From: Alphaproteobacteria bacterium
GTDB lineage: Bacteria > Pseudomonadota > Alphaproteobacteria > Rhodobacterales > Rhodobacteraceae
Direction of reading: 5' to 3'
NCBI GenBank assembly: GCA_030425395.1
Contig: JAUIAS010000004.1
Span: 1 to 64,000, forward strand
Length of the DNA stretch: 64,000 nucleotides
Shown here: in pieces, positions 29,215 to 38,401 of the stretch
How positions within the stretch are numbered: the first letter of the stretch is position 1
How the letters are laid out: every line of letters begins with the position of its first letter
Made by a program: the position numbers and the translations under genes
Notes under the pieces: generated by a model
Databases searched by the model: none
Seen by the model: only the letters and a program-made list of their open reading frames with translations
What the model was told of the DNA's origin: nothing

Positions 29215-30636
29215 TCAGGTGCCGCAGAATGTTGCGGCCACCACCTCATGAGGTGCGGGTGGCGAGGCAAGATCACGCGCGTCGGTCAGATCCTCGAAGG
29301 GGTGGGCGAGAACGGCGTTGAGCCGCTCGAACGGGCCATAGTCGCCTGCCACGGCGGCGGCGATCATTTCCTCCAGACGGTGATTGCGCGGGATCACGGC
29401 GGGGTTGGCCGCGCGCATCGTCGCAAGGGCGTGGTTTTCGTCTTCAAGCCGGGCACGCCAGAGGGGTTCCCATCCATCAAACGCGGTGGGATCGGTGAAT
29501 TGATCGCGCGCGTTTCCTGTGATGAGGGCGCGGAACGTATTGGTGAAATCCGCGCGCTGCGACTGCATCCGTTCAAGCAGGTCGCCGACCAGCGCTGCAT
29601 CGCCGTCGCGCGGGGTGGGGATGCCGATCTTGGCCGCGAAACGGCGGGTCCATTCGCTGCGGATCATCTCGGGCATGGCGTGCACGATTTCTGTCGCCTC
29701 GGCGATGGCGGCGTCTGTATCGGGCATCAGCCCGACCAGTGCGCTGGCCAGTTGCGCCATGTTCCACACCGCGATGTCGGGCTGGTTGCCATAGGCATAG
29801 CGTCCGCCACGGTCGATTGAGCTGAACACCGTTTCCGCGTCATAGGTGTCGAGAAACGCGCAAGGGCCGTAGTCGATCGTTTCGCCGGAAATCGCCGCGT
29901 TGTCCGTGTTCATCACCCCGTGGATAAACCCGACCGCCATCCATTGCGGGATCAGGCGGGCCTGTGCCGCACAGGCCGCGCGCAGCAAGCCCATCGGCCC
30001 CTCTGCGTCGGGGTAGTGGCGCGCGATCGCGTAATCGGTCAGACGCTGCAGTTGTGCCTTCTGGCCGCGGGCGGCAAAGACCTGAAACGTGCCAACGCGC
30101 AGGTGGCTGGCGGCGACGCGGGTCAGAACCGCGCCGGGCAGGGCACCGGCTTCGCGGTAGACAGGTTCGCCGGTTTCCACCACCGCGAGCGCCCGGGTTG
30201 TGGGCACGCCCATCGCTGCCATGGCCTCGGACACCACGTATTCGCGCAGCACCGGGCCGAGCCATGCGCGCCCGTCGCCCATGCGGCTGTAGGGGGTGGG
30301 GCCCGAGCCTTTGAGCTGGATGTCGCGGCGTTGCCCGTCGGTGCCAGTCACCTCGCCCAGAAGGATGGCGCGCCCATCGCCCAGTTGCGGGTTGAAGTTC
30401 CCGAACTGGTGTCCGGCATAAAGTTGCGCCACCGGGTCTGCGCCATCTGGCAGGGTGTTGCCGGAAAATACCCGCGCCATGTCCTCGGCCTCGGTCGCGG
30501 TTATGCGCAGGATCTGGGCCAAGGGGCCGTTGAACGCCCGCAGTTTTGGATGCTTCACCGGCGTGGGGGTCACCCGCGAAAAGAAGGCCGGGGGAAGGGC
30601 GGCAAAGCTGTTGTCGAAGGGAATTGAGACTGTCAT
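29215..30636 (-). CDS. selO: SelO/YdiU family protein (protein AMPylase pseudokinase)
   Basis: A 473-residue SelO-family protein, which transfers AMP from ATP to Ser/Thr/Tyr residues and is tied to redox stress. Landmarks are AGHQFGNFNPQLGDGRAILL, QLKGSGPTPYSRMGDGRAWL with the lysine of the inverted ATP site, and NTDNAAISGETIDYGPCAFL. A cysteine three residues from the end (ATFCGT) matches the conserved C-terminal redox Cys of the family. The start ATG 30636 fits the family; no operon partner is clear, the GNAT gene lies 72 bp upstream on the same strand. Confidence 0.92.
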   Translation of the reverse strand: MTVSIPFDNSFAALPPAFFSRVTPTPVKHPKLRAFNGPLAQILRITATEAEDMARVFSGNTLPDGADPVAQLYAGHQFGNFNPQLGDGRAILLGEVTGTDGQRRDIQLKGSGPTPYSRMGDGRAWLGPVLREYVVSEAMAAMGVPTTRALAVVETGEPVYREAGALPGAVLTRVAASHLRVGTFQVFAARGQKAQLQRLTDYAIARHYPDAEGPMGLLRAACAAQARLIPQWMAVGFIHGVMNTDNAAISGETIDYGPCAFLDTYDAETVFSSIDRGGRYAYGNQPDIAVWNMAQLASALVGLMPDTDAAIAEATEIVHAMPEMIRSEWTRRFAAKIGIPTPRDGDAALVGDLLERMQSQRADFTNTFRALITGNARDQFTDPTAFDGWEPLWRARLEDENHALATMRAANPAVIPRNHRLEEMIAAAVAGDYGPFERLNAVLAHPFEDLTDARDLASPPAPHEVVAATFCGT

Positions 30637-30708
30637 GGGGGAAAGATATGTCCTAAATGCTGGATTGCCAGAGCCACGCGGACGCGGCCGCATCTTCAAC
30701 GGCTGGAT

Positions 30709-31161
30709 TCAGCCCACCCGCGTCATCAAGGCGTAGCGGTCGCGCATGGTAAATCCGGCGCGTCCGTAAAGCCGCTGCGCCGCGTCATTGTCGCGCGCGA
30801 CTTCCAGATGCAGGGCGCGTACGCCGCTATCGCTGAGCGCGGGCAGCAGCTTGCCCAGCACTTCGGTGCCGATCCCGCGTCCGCGCACGCGCTCGCGGAT
30901 AAAGAACTCGTCTACGAACCCGTCAATCCCGCCCAATTCCACCGAATAGCCGAACGACACCACGATATACCCCACCGGGCTGCGGCGTGGCCCGATCAGG
31001 TAGGCCACGCCGAACGGCAGGGTGCCATCTAGCAACGGCAACAGCGCGGCGCGGCGGTCGGCCTCGGTGCTGGGAATGCCTTCCAGCGCGTGGTAGGCGG
31101 CCACCATCGGTTCCAGACGGTCGAGGTCATCTGTCCCAGCAAGGTGCAGCGCCGCGCTCAT
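30709..31161 (-). CDS. GNAT-family N-acetyltransferase
   Basis: The 150-residue protein has the acetyl-CoA loop RVRGRGIGTEVLGKLLP and a C-terminal DNDAAQRLYGRAGFTMRDRY segment typical of small-molecule or protein N-acetyltransferases. Substrate unknown. Its start overlaps the end of the nucleoside hydrolase gene by four bases (ATGA). Confidence 0.88.
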   Translation of the reverse strand: MSAALHLAGTDDLDRLEPMVAAYHALEGIPSTEADRRAALLPLLDGTLPFGVAYLIGPRRSPVGYIVVSFGYSVELGGIDGFVDEFFIRERVRGRGIGTEVLGKLLPALSDSGVRALHLEVARDNDAAQRLYGRAGFTMRDRYALMTRVG

Positions 31162-32099
31162 AGTCGGGCCAGACGTTCGGTGAGCAATGCAAAGAAACCG
31201 TCGGCGTCAATGTCACCGATGAACAGTGCGTTTGGCGCGCGGTCGGTGACGCCCCACCAATCCGCGACCGTCATGCCCATGGTCAGTTCGGATTCGGTTT
31301 CCACCGTTACATTCACCCGGCGGCCCGTGAACAGGTCGGGACGGATCAGCCACGCGGTCACGCAGGGATCATGCAGCGGCGCGCCTTCGGACCCGTATTT
31401 TTCCTTGTCATAGCGTTCAAAGAATTCGGTCATCTGGGCGACAGCCACGCCAACCGGGGTGCCGATTGCGCGAAAGGCATCGTTGCGTGCCTGCGTAACC
31501 AGTGCCTTGTGCGTCACGTCCAGCGGCATGACCACGATGTCGATGCCCGAACGGAAGACGATATCGGCGGCCTGCGGGTCCACATAGATGTTGAACTCCG
31601 CGGCGGGCGTGATGTTGCCCACCTCGAAATAGGCCCCGCCCATGAGCACGATCCGCGCCACGCGATCCACGATGTCCGGGGCGCGTTCAAAGGCGGTTGC
31701 GATATTGGTCAGCGGCCCCAATGGGCATAGCGTCACGGTGCCTGCATCCTCATGGCGCAGGGTGTCGATGATGAAATCCACCGCGTGGCGATCATCCAGC
31801 GGCATGGTCGGTTCCGGCAGGTCAGGCCCATCCAGCCCGGTGCGCCCGTGCACGTGCTCTGCTGTTACAAGCGGGCGCGACATGGGGGCCTCGCAGCCTG
31901 CCAGAACGGGCACATCCCGGCGACCGGCCAATTCGCAGATGATGCGCGCATTGCGCTGGGTCAGAGGGAGCGGCACATTGCCTGCAACCGCTGTAATTCC
32001 CAGAACCTCGATCTCTTCGGGGCTGGCCAGTGCAAGCAGGATCGCGACGGCGTCGTCCTGTCCGGGGTCGGTGTCGATGATGATGCGGGTGGCGGGCAT
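31158..32099 (-). CDS. Inosine-uridine preferring nucleoside hydrolase family protein
   Basis: A 313-residue IunH-type enzyme that splits ribonucleosides into base and ribose. The calcium-binding motif DTDPGQDD is at residues 9-16; other landmarks are AVAGNVPLPLTQRNA, LCPLGPLTNIATAF, MGGAYFEVGNITPAAEFNIY and DPCVTAW with a His-Asp pair before it. Purine or pyrimidine preference cannot be told. It is the first gene of a two-gene unit with the GNAT. Confidence 0.92.
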   Translation of the reverse strand: MPATRIIIDTDPGQDDAVAILLALASPEEIEVLGITAVAGNVPLPLTQRNARIICELAGRRDVPVLAGCEAPMSRPLVTAEHVHGRTGLDGPDLPEPTMPLDDRHAVDFIIDTLRHEDAGTVTLCPLGPLTNIATAFERAPDIVDRVARIVLMGGAYFEVGNITPAAEFNIYVDPQAADIVFRSGIDIVVMPLDVTHKALVTQARNDAFRAIGTPVGVAVAQMTEFFERYDKEKYGSEGAPLHDPCVTAWLIRPDLFTGRRVNVTVETESELTMGMTVADWWGVTDRAPNALFIGDIDADGFFALLTERLARL

Positions 32100-32214
32100 G
32101 GCTGTCTCCGGTTTCGTGGCGCTTGCCAGCGGGGGCTTGGGCCTTCATAAATGGCCAATGGGCAGGGGCGCAATGCCGTCCCATGCCTGCCCGCGCGGCA
32201 GGAGCAGGAAGACG

Positions 32215-33030
32215 ATGGACAAAATGACCACACCCGTTGCAGACGAGGCGATGGACGCAAAGATGCGCGAGATCTGGGCTCGGTTTGAAAAGCCATGGAT
32301 TCGCAACAATTTACGCGACATGCTGCCGCCGACACCGGTGGAGTGTCTGGGCACGAAATTCATTGTGCACCCGCGCGATAACTTTACCGAATTCAAGATG
32401 TGGGAAAATGCTCTGCCGCCTGAACATGAGGCGACAGAGACGCTCGCCGCGCTGATGGCGGGGGAAGATGTTGTCATCGTCGATGTAGGGGCCAACGCGG
32501 GTGCGTTTTTCCTGCCGATCCTGAAACATGCGGGCAAAGGGGCGCGGGCTGTGGTCTTTGAACCCAATCCCGTGATGCGCGCCCGTTTGTTGACCAACAT
32601 TGATCTCAACGCCTTGTCCGACCGGGTCGCAGTGTTCGACTGCGCGGTTTCCGACGAGCCGGGACAATCGCGTTTGCATTTCCCGCGCAACGGCAACCTT
32701 GGACAGGGCCGGGTCGAGGTGGCCTATGACAATGCCGCGGGCGAGGATGACGGCGTGGAAGTGGTGCTGCGTCCCTTGCCCGACTGTCTGAATGAAGCCG
32801 GAGTAGCACAGATAGATTTCCTCAAGGTCGATGTCGAAGGGCTGGAGGATCGGGTGATCTGTCCATTGCTGGAAGCCGACGCGGCATTGCGTCCGCGGAT
32901 GATCTATTTCGAAATCGCCCATGACGGGGTGTGGAAATACCCGTTGATCGACCGTTTGGAAGACGCGGGATATGTGCGCTCTGAAACCTATGGCAAGAAC
33001 GCGCTGTTCGAACTGAACAGCACGGAATAA
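32215..33030 (+). CDS. FkbM-family methyltransferase
   Basis: A 271-residue SAM-dependent methyltransferase: motif I VDVGANAGAFFLPI (from residue 89), VVFEPNPVMRARL, and IDFLKVDVEGLEDRV, the FkbM hallmark. Such enzymes often O-methylate sugars or surface glycans. The ATG at 32215 has GGAAG upstream; a longer in-frame reading upstream is a shadow of the nucleoside hydrolase gene. A glycosyltransferase follows 11 bp later, so the pair probably modifies one glycan. Confidence 0.9.
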   Translation: MDKMTTPVADEAMDAKMREIWARFEKPWIRNNLRDMLPPTPVECLGTKFIVHPRDNFTEFKMWENALPPEHEATETLAALMAGEDVVIVDVGANAGAFFLPILKHAGKGARAVVFEPNPVMRARLLTNIDLNALSDRVAVFDCAVSDEPGQSRLHFPRNGNLGQGRVEVAYDNAAGEDDGVEVVLRPLPDCLNEAGVAQIDFLKVDVEGLEDRVICPLLEADAALRPRMIYFEIAHDGVWKYPLIDRLEDAGYVRSETYGKNALFELNSTE

Positions 33031-33041
33031 GGAATTTGCCC

Positions 33042-33938
33042 TTGCGCATTGCTTTCCTGACGATGGTCTGGCGGGATTACTGGCTGCTGGAAAAATGGGT
33101 GCGCCACAATGCGTCGATCGTGCCCCGGTCACAGCTTTACGTAATCGACCACGGTGGCGATCCCGAGATTGCGCGCATCGCCGAGGGTTGCAACATCATC
33201 ACTGTGCCGCGTGAAGAGTTGACCATTGACCTCACGCGCCGCCGCTGGGATCTGCTGGGCGGGGTGACAAACGGGCTTTTGGCTTTTTATGACCGCGTGA
33301 TCGTGACCGATGTCGATGAGCTTATCCTCTATACCGGGGACCGCGACGGGGGGCTTTTGGCCCATCTCGCCGCGACCGAGGTTGAAGGAGCCGCGATTTC
33401 GCCTGTTGGTCTGAACCTGATCCCGACGCCCGAGGATGGCACCGACCCGGACGCGCCTGTTCTGACCAATCATCCGCACGCGATCCTCAGCGCCAAATAC
33501 ACCAAGCCCTGCATCGCCGCACAACGCGTTGTCTATACCGTTGGCGGGCACGGCCTGTTGCGCGGGGCATTCCAGATCGACCCGGAATTGGTCATGGTGC
33601 ATCTGCATTACGTGACGCCGGATTACGCCGAACGCATGGCTGCGCGCCGCGATATCGTGTCGGAAACCCGCGCCACCAATGATGCATCCGATGCCCCGAT
33701 GGATATGGGCGGCCGGTATTGGATCAACTGGGCCAAACCCGACATGATCCGCGACAAGGAGATGGGCATTTATGACCGGGCGCGGGATATGGATGTGGCC
33801 GGCGGATTTGGGGCCTGTGCCGACATCCTGCGCGCCGCGGTACGCAAGGGCGGCAAGAAGGTCGTGGTCGAACCTTCGGTTGTGACCGCCGATCCGGTGC
33901 GTGTTGTTTTGCCCGAGGCGCTGCGATCCAAGATATGA
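33042..33938 (+). CDS. Glycosyltransferase, GT2/GT92-like
   Basis: A 298-residue protein beginning MRIAFLTMVWRDYWLLEKWV, with a nucleotide-sugar DxD-type site RVIVTDVDELILY near residue 90 and a conserved VHLHYVTPDY further on. It lacks membrane segments. The start appears to be TTG 33042, seven bases after GGAA; a TTG two codons earlier is possible. It is coupled to the FkbM methyltransferase and seems to act with it; acceptor unknown. Confidence 0.78.
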   Translation: MRIAFLTMVWRDYWLLEKWVRHNASIVPRSQLYVIDHGGDPEIARIAEGCNIITVPREELTIDLTRRRWDLLGGVTNGLLAFYDRVIVTDVDELILYTGDRDGGLLAHLAATEVEGAAISPVGLNLIPTPEDGTDPDAPVLTNHPHAILSAKYTKPCIAAQRVVYTVGGHGLLRGAFQIDPELVMVHLHYVTPDYAERMAARRDIVSETRATNDASDAPMDMGGRYWINWAKPDMIRDKEMGIYDRARDMDVAGGFGACADILRAAVRKGGKKVVVEPSVVTADPVRVVLPEALRSKI

Positions 33939-33959
33939 CACCCGTGGCCTGAATTTGGA

Positions 33960-34790
33960 TCACCCGCCCGGTTTGGCCGCCTTTTCAGCCAGCTTGGCGC
34001 GATCCCACAATGCGTCCATTTCTTCGAGCGTGCTGTCTTCGGGCCGTTTGCCGATGTCTTTAAGGCTGTCTTCTACGGAATTGAATCGACGCGTAAATTT
34101 TGCATTCGTGCGGCGCAGCGCTGTTTCGGCATCCACCCCGAGGTGGCGTCCCAGATTGACCATGACGAACAGCAGGTCGCCGAATTCTTCTTCGATCTCA
34201 TCGGATCCGAGGCTGTCGCGGGCCTCTTCCAGTTCGGCGGCTTCTTCGGTGATCTTGGCCAGAACATCCTGAGCGGATGGCCAGTCAAATCCGACCCGCG
34301 CGGCGCGTTTTTGCAGCTTTTGTGCCCGCATCAATGCCGGAAGTCCCGGCGCAACCCCGTCCAGGGCTCCGCGCTGGGCTTTGCCCGCGCGTTCGGCGGC
34401 CTTGATCTTTTCCCAATCGACGGTTTGCTGGTCGGCGCTCTTGTCGCGGCTTTCGTCGCCGAACACATGCGGATGGCGCGCGACCATCTTGTCGGAAATG
34501 TTGCGCACCACGTCCTGAAAGGTGAACCGCCCGTCCTCGGTGGCCATCTGCGCGTGATACACCGCCTGAAGCAAAAGATCGCCCAATTCGCCTTCCAGCT
34601 CGCCCCATGCGCGCCGTTCAATGGCGTCTGCGACCTCATAGGCTTCTTCAATGGTATAAGGGGCGATGGTGTCGAAATCCTGTTCGATGTCCCAAGGGCA
34701 TCCGGTATCCGGGTCGCGCAGGCGGCGCATGATTTCTATCAACCGGTCAATCCCGGCACCCGTGTCGTGGATCAGCGTGTCATCAGGCAT
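33960..34790 (-). CDS. mazG: Nucleoside triphosphate pyrophosphohydrolase MazG
   Basis: The 276-residue protein has two MazG domains: the first with DPDTGCPWDIEQDFDTI, EEAYEVADAIE and GDLLLQAVYHAQ, the second with KITEEAAELEEARD and EFGDLLFVMVNLGRHLGVD. It hydrolyses noncanonical or alarmone-related NTPs to NMP and PPi. Start ATG 34790; a longer reading frame upstream is only a shadow of the divergent M20 gene, 63 bp away. It is convergent with the glycosyltransferase gene. Confidence 0.94.
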   Translation of the reverse strand: MPDDTLIHDTGAGIDRLIEIMRRLRDPDTGCPWDIEQDFDTIAPYTIEEAYEVADAIERRAWGELEGELGDLLLQAVYHAQMATEDGRFTFQDVVRNISDKMVARHPHVFGDESRDKSADQQTVDWEKIKAAERAGKAQRGALDGVAPGLPALMRAQKLQKRAARVGFDWPSAQDVLAKITEEAAELEEARDSLGSDEIEEEFGDLLFVMVNLGRHLGVDAETALRRTNAKFTRRFNSVEDSLKDIGKRPEDSTLEEMDALWDRAKLAEKAAKPGG

Positions 34791-34853
34791 TGAGTTTCCT
34801 ATCCCGGCAATGTCAGATGCACTTGAATTCACCGCGCCGCAGGAGTCCACCCC

Positions 34854-36026
34854 ATGCCCGTTCTCAACCGTATTGCCGATTTTTCGGATGACATGGCCCA
34901 ATGGCGCAAACATCTGCACTCGATCCCGGAACTGGGGATGCAGTGCCCTAAGACGGCGGCTTTCGTGGCGGAGCGGTTGCGCGAATTTGGGGTGGATGAA
35001 TTGCACGAAGGGATCGCCGAAACAGGGTTGGTGGCCATTGTGAACGGGCAGGCGGCGGGGCCGACCATCGGATTGCGTGCGGATATGGACGGGCTGCCGA
35101 TCGAAGAGGCAACCGGCGTTCCCCATGCGTCGGTGCATGCGGGGAGGATGCACGCCTGCGGCCATGACGGGCATACCGCGATGCTGCTGGGGGCGGCGAA
35201 ATACCTGTGCGAGACGCGCAATTTCGCGGGCCGGGTCGCGCTGATTTTCCAACCGGCAGAGGAAGACGGCGGCGGTGCGCAGGTCATGGTGGATGAGGGC
35301 ATCATGGATCGGTTCGATATCACGCAGGTCTATGCGCTGCACAATGCGCCGGGTGTTGAGGAGGGCAGCTTTTATACCACGCCCGGCCCGATCATGGCGG
35401 CGGTGGATGAATTCCACATCCACATCACCGGCAAGGGGGGACACGGCGCGATGCCTCATGATACCTGTGATCCGGTGGTTGCCGCTTGCGGAATTGCGCA
35501 AGCCATTCAGACCATCGTCAGCCGTAACCATTACGCCTTGGAGGATCTGGTGGTGTCTGTCACCCAGATCCACACGGGCACCACGGATAACGTGATTCCC
35601 GAAACCGCCTATATCAACGGGACGGTGCGCACCTTTGCGCCGCATGTGCAGGCGATGGTGATGCAGAGGATGCAGGCCATCACGCGCGGGCAGGCCGAGA
35701 GCTATGGCGTGCAGGCCGAGCTTGACTATCAGGTCGGCTATCCCGCGACGATCAACGATCCTGCGCGCGCGGCCTTTGCCGCCGAGATCGCCGGTGAGAT
35801 CGCGGGACCGGACCGGGTGGTGCCGGATGCAGGCCGTGAAATGGGCGCAGAAGACTTTGCCTACATGCTGGAAAAACGGCCCGGAGCCTACCTGTTTCTG
35901 GGGCAAGGCGAGGGCAAGGGGCTGCACACTGCGGAGTATGAATTCAACGATGCGGTGGCACCTGTGGGTGCGTCGTTCTTTGCGCGGCTGGTGGAACGCG
36001 CGCAACCGCTGCATCACACGACATGA
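34854..36026 (+). CDS. M20-family amidohydrolase (hippurate hydrolase/aminoacylase-like)
   Basis: The 390-residue metallopeptidase-fold enzyme shows the dizinc pattern: GLRADMDGLPI, HACGHDGHTAMLLGAAKYL, FQPAEEDGGGAQVM and HNAPG, with a dimerisation domain around residues 185-295. Such enzymes cleave N-acyl amino acids. It is followed after 9 bp by two ureohydrolases, so its substrate may be an acylated guanidino or polyamine compound; that is inference. Confidence 0.9.
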   Translation: MPVLNRIADFSDDMAQWRKHLHSIPELGMQCPKTAAFVAERLREFGVDELHEGIAETGLVAIVNGQAAGPTIGLRADMDGLPIEEATGVPHASVHAGRMHACGHDGHTAMLLGAAKYLCETRNFAGRVALIFQPAEEDGGGAQVMVDEGIMDRFDITQVYALHNAPGVEEGSFYTTPGPIMAAVDEFHIHITGKGGHGAMPHDTCDPVVAACGIAQAIQTIVSRNHYALEDLVVSVTQIHTGTTDNVIPETAYINGTVRTFAPHVQAMVMQRMQAITRGQAESYGVQAELDYQVGYPATINDPARAAFAAEIAGEIAGPDRVVPDAGREMGAEDFAYMLEKRPGAYLFLGQGEGKGLHTAEYEFNDAVAPVGASFFARLVERAQPLHHTT

Positions 36027-36035
36027 GGGAACAAG

Positions 36036-36998
36036 ATGGCGCTTGAAGACGCAAAAAACACGTCAGACGAAGCATTTACGCGGCAAAGTTTAACTGGCCC
36101 AAGCTTTGAGAATACATTCGCCGGGGCCACGTCGTTCTTGCGGCGGCGGTATTCCAGAGATTTGACGGGTGTCGATATCGCGGTCACGGGGATTGCCTTT
36201 GATCAGGCCGTGACCAACCGGCCCGGAACCCGTCTGGGTCCGCGTGCCATCCGCGAGGCGTCCGCCCTGCAATCCCCCGATGCGCCCTATGGCTGGCCGT
36301 TTGATGTTCTCAGCGAACGGGCCATCGTGGATTACGGCGATATGCCCTTTGATTATGCCGCGATATCGGACATCCACGCCCGGATCGCCGCGCATGTTGG
36401 CGGTATTCTGGACGCAGGGGTGGCCCCCGTTGTTTTGGGAGGGGATCATTACATATCTTACCCGATCTTGCGGGCGATGGCGGATCGGTTCGGGCCGATA
36501 TCCCTGATTCAGTTCGACGCGCATTCCGACACCTGGGCGGATGATGATTTCGACCGGATCGACCATGGCACAGGCATGTACAAGGCGATCCGTCAGGGTT
36601 TTGTCGAGCCCGCGCGATCTGTTCAGGTGGGTATTCGCACCACCAATCCCGATACGTTGGGCGTGACAATCATCGACGCGGCTGAGGTCCACGCCGGTTC
36701 TCCGTCCGATGTGGCGGCGCGGATCAAGGATGTCGTGGTTGATCGGCCTGCCTATGTGTCGTTCGACATTGACGCGCTTGACCCGGCCTTTGCGCCGGGG
36801 ACGGGCACGCCTGTCTGGGGTGGGTTGAGCAGCGCGCAGGCGGCGGCGATTCTGCGCGGTCTGGGCGGCATCAATATCCGGGGCGGCGACGTGGTCGAGG
36901 TGTCGCCACCATTTGATACCGCAGGCATCACGGCCATTGCGGGCGCACATGTCGCCACCGAAATTCTGAGCCTTCTGGGCTGGAGGATGCGGTCATGA
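36036..36998 (+). CDS. Agmatinase-family ureohydrolase, first of two
   Basis: A 320-residue arginase-fold enzyme. The Mn ligands are in GGDHYISYP (near 136), QFDAHSDTW (near 160) and SFDIDALDPAFAPGTGTP (near 243). It hydrolyses a guanidino group to urea. Sequence style is that of agmatinase (SpeB). It has a 35-residue N-terminal extension before LTGVDIAVTG. Its stop overlaps the next ureohydrolase by four bases. Confidence 0.92.
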   Translation: MALEDAKNTSDEAFTRQSLTGPSFENTFAGATSFLRRRYSRDLTGVDIAVTGIAFDQAVTNRPGTRLGPRAIREASALQSPDAPYGWPFDVLSERAIVDYGDMPFDYAAISDIHARIAAHVGGILDAGVAPVVLGGDHYISYPILRAMADRFGPISLIQFDAHSDTWADDDFDRIDHGTGMYKAIRQGFVEPARSVQVGIRTTNPDTLGVTIIDAAEVHAGSPSDVAARIKDVVVDRPAYVSFDIDALDPAFAPGTGTPVWGGLSSAQAAAILRGLGGINIRGGDVVEVSPPFDTAGITAIAGAHVATEILSLLGWRMRS

Positions 36999-37942
36999 GC
37001 GATTTCAACCAACCCTTGGGGGGCAATGAGCTCGCGCGGTTTTCCGGCCCGAACACATTCATGCGGCTGCCATCGGCGAGCGACCTGACCGGGCTCGACG
37101 TGGCGTTTCTGGGCATACCTTTGGATATCGGCACCTCTTGGCGGTCGGGCACGCGGTTCGGTCCCAAGCAAATCCGTGCCGAAAGCGCGATGATCCGGCC
37201 CTATAACCTTCAGACCGGAGCTGCCCCATTTGACAGCCTGAATTGTGCCGATATCGGTGATCTGGCGATCAACACCTTCTCTCTTTCGGATAGTTTGCGC
37301 GTTATTTCAGAAAGTTACGACCGCATCCTGAAGTATCCGTTGATTCCTGTCGCAATGGGGGGCGATCATTCCATCACCCTGCCGATCCTGCGTTCGATTG
37401 CACGTAAATACGGGCCGGTTGCGTTGGTGCATGTGGATGCCCATGCAGACGTCAACGACGAGATGTTCGGCGAACGCGAGGCGCACGGAACCGTGTTCCG
37501 CCGCGCCTATGAAGAAGGTCTAATTCTGCCGGACAAGACCTATCAGATCGGTCTGCGCGGCACCGGATACGCCGCCACCGATTTCACCGAGGCACAGGAA
37601 TGGGGCTTTCAGATGTTTTTGGCACCTGACCTGTGGCATAAATCCCTTTCGGGGCTGGGTGCGGAAATACGTCGCGATATCGGCGATAGGCCGGTCTATG
37701 TCACCTATGATATTGATAGCCTCGATCCGGCCTATGCGCCGGGCACCGGCACGCCGGAAATTGGCGGGCTGACGACACCGCAGGCACTTGAGCTTATCCG
37801 GGCATTGAGAGGGGCCAATATCGTCGGCTGCGATCTGGTCGAGGTGTCGCCGCCCTATGACACGACGGGAAACACTGCCCTGACGGCGGCCAACCTGATT
37901 TATGAATTGCTCTGCGTTCTGCCGGGTGTGAAACAAAAATAA
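36995..37942 (+). CDS. Ureohydrolase, guanidinobutyrase/agmatinase type, second of two
   Basis: A 315-residue arginase-fold enzyme with metal motifs MGGDHSITLP, HVDAHADVN and TYDIDSLDPAYAPGTGTP. The long HGTVFRRAYEEGL segment, QIGLRGTGY, and VEVSPPYDTTGNTALTAAN read closer to guanidinobutyrase (GbuA) or guanidinopropionase than to the first copy, so the two probably differ in substrate. Co-translated with the first copy (ATGA). Confidence 0.9.
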   Translation: MSDFNQPLGGNELARFSGPNTFMRLPSASDLTGLDVAFLGIPLDIGTSWRSGTRFGPKQIRAESAMIRPYNLQTGAAPFDSLNCADIGDLAINTFSLSDSLRVISESYDRILKYPLIPVAMGGDHSITLPILRSIARKYGPVALVHVDAHADVNDEMFGEREAHGTVFRRAYEEGLILPDKTYQIGLRGTGYAATDFTEAQEWGFQMFLAPDLWHKSLSGLGAEIRRDIGDRPVYVTYDIDSLDPAYAPGTGTPEIGGLTTPQALELIRALRGANIVGCDLVEVSPPYDTTGNTALTAANLIYELLCVLPGVKQK

Positions 37943-37984
37943 GAAAAAGGCCCGCATCCCCGGATGATGGTCCGGGTGCAGGGA

Positions 37985-38401
37985 ATGGAAAAACTGATGT
38001 TGGTCTTATGGATTATGATTGCTGCGGCTGTGGTGGTGGCGGGCTATATCCGCCTTGCGCCCTCCGATCCGATGCAGTGGCACGTGGAACCCGCGGTCAG
38101 CCGCAACTCCGATCAGGCAGGCGGTGTGCGCCGCATGCTTGAGGGGGACGCCGATACGCTCTACCGATTGCACAACATCATCATGGACAGCGACCGGACG
38201 GAAATGCTGGCCGGTTCGCCGGCAGACGGGATGATGACCTATGTCACGCGGTCACGGATCATGGGATTTCCCGATTACACAACGGTCTGGCTGGACCGTG
38301 GCCAGATCAAGATTTTTGCCCGCCTGCGTTTTGGCAAATCAGATCTTGGGGTAAACGCTGCGCGTGTTGATGGGTGGCTTGCGATCCTGCAGGCGGGATG
38401 A
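37985..38401 (+). CDS. DUF1499 family membrane-anchored protein
   Basis: A 138-residue protein with an N-terminal transmembrane anchor (VLWIMIAAAVVVAGYIRLA) and a DUF1499 body (YVTRSRIMGFPDYTTVWLDR). The family has no established function. Start uncertain: ATG 37985 fits the family N-terminus, while ATGs at 37964 and 37967 are in frame upstream. Its last 63 bases overlap the convergent gene 38339-38644. Confidence 0.8.
   Translation: MEKLMLVLWIMIAAAVVVAGYIRLAPSDPMQWHVEPAVSRNSDQAGGVRRMLEGDADTLYRLHNIIMDSDRTEMLAGSPADGMMTYVTRSRIMGFPDYTTVWLDRGQIKIFARLRFGKSDLGVNAARVDGWLAILQAG

Noticed and set aside
31642-32214. N-terminal extension of the FkbM methyltransferase
   Set aside because: This part is antisense to the nucleoside hydrolase gene. 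The family domain and a ribosome site place the start at 32215.
33960-36017. A 685-codon minus-strand open frame
   Set aside because: Only the last 276 codons are mazG; the rest mirrors the M20 gene on the other strand.
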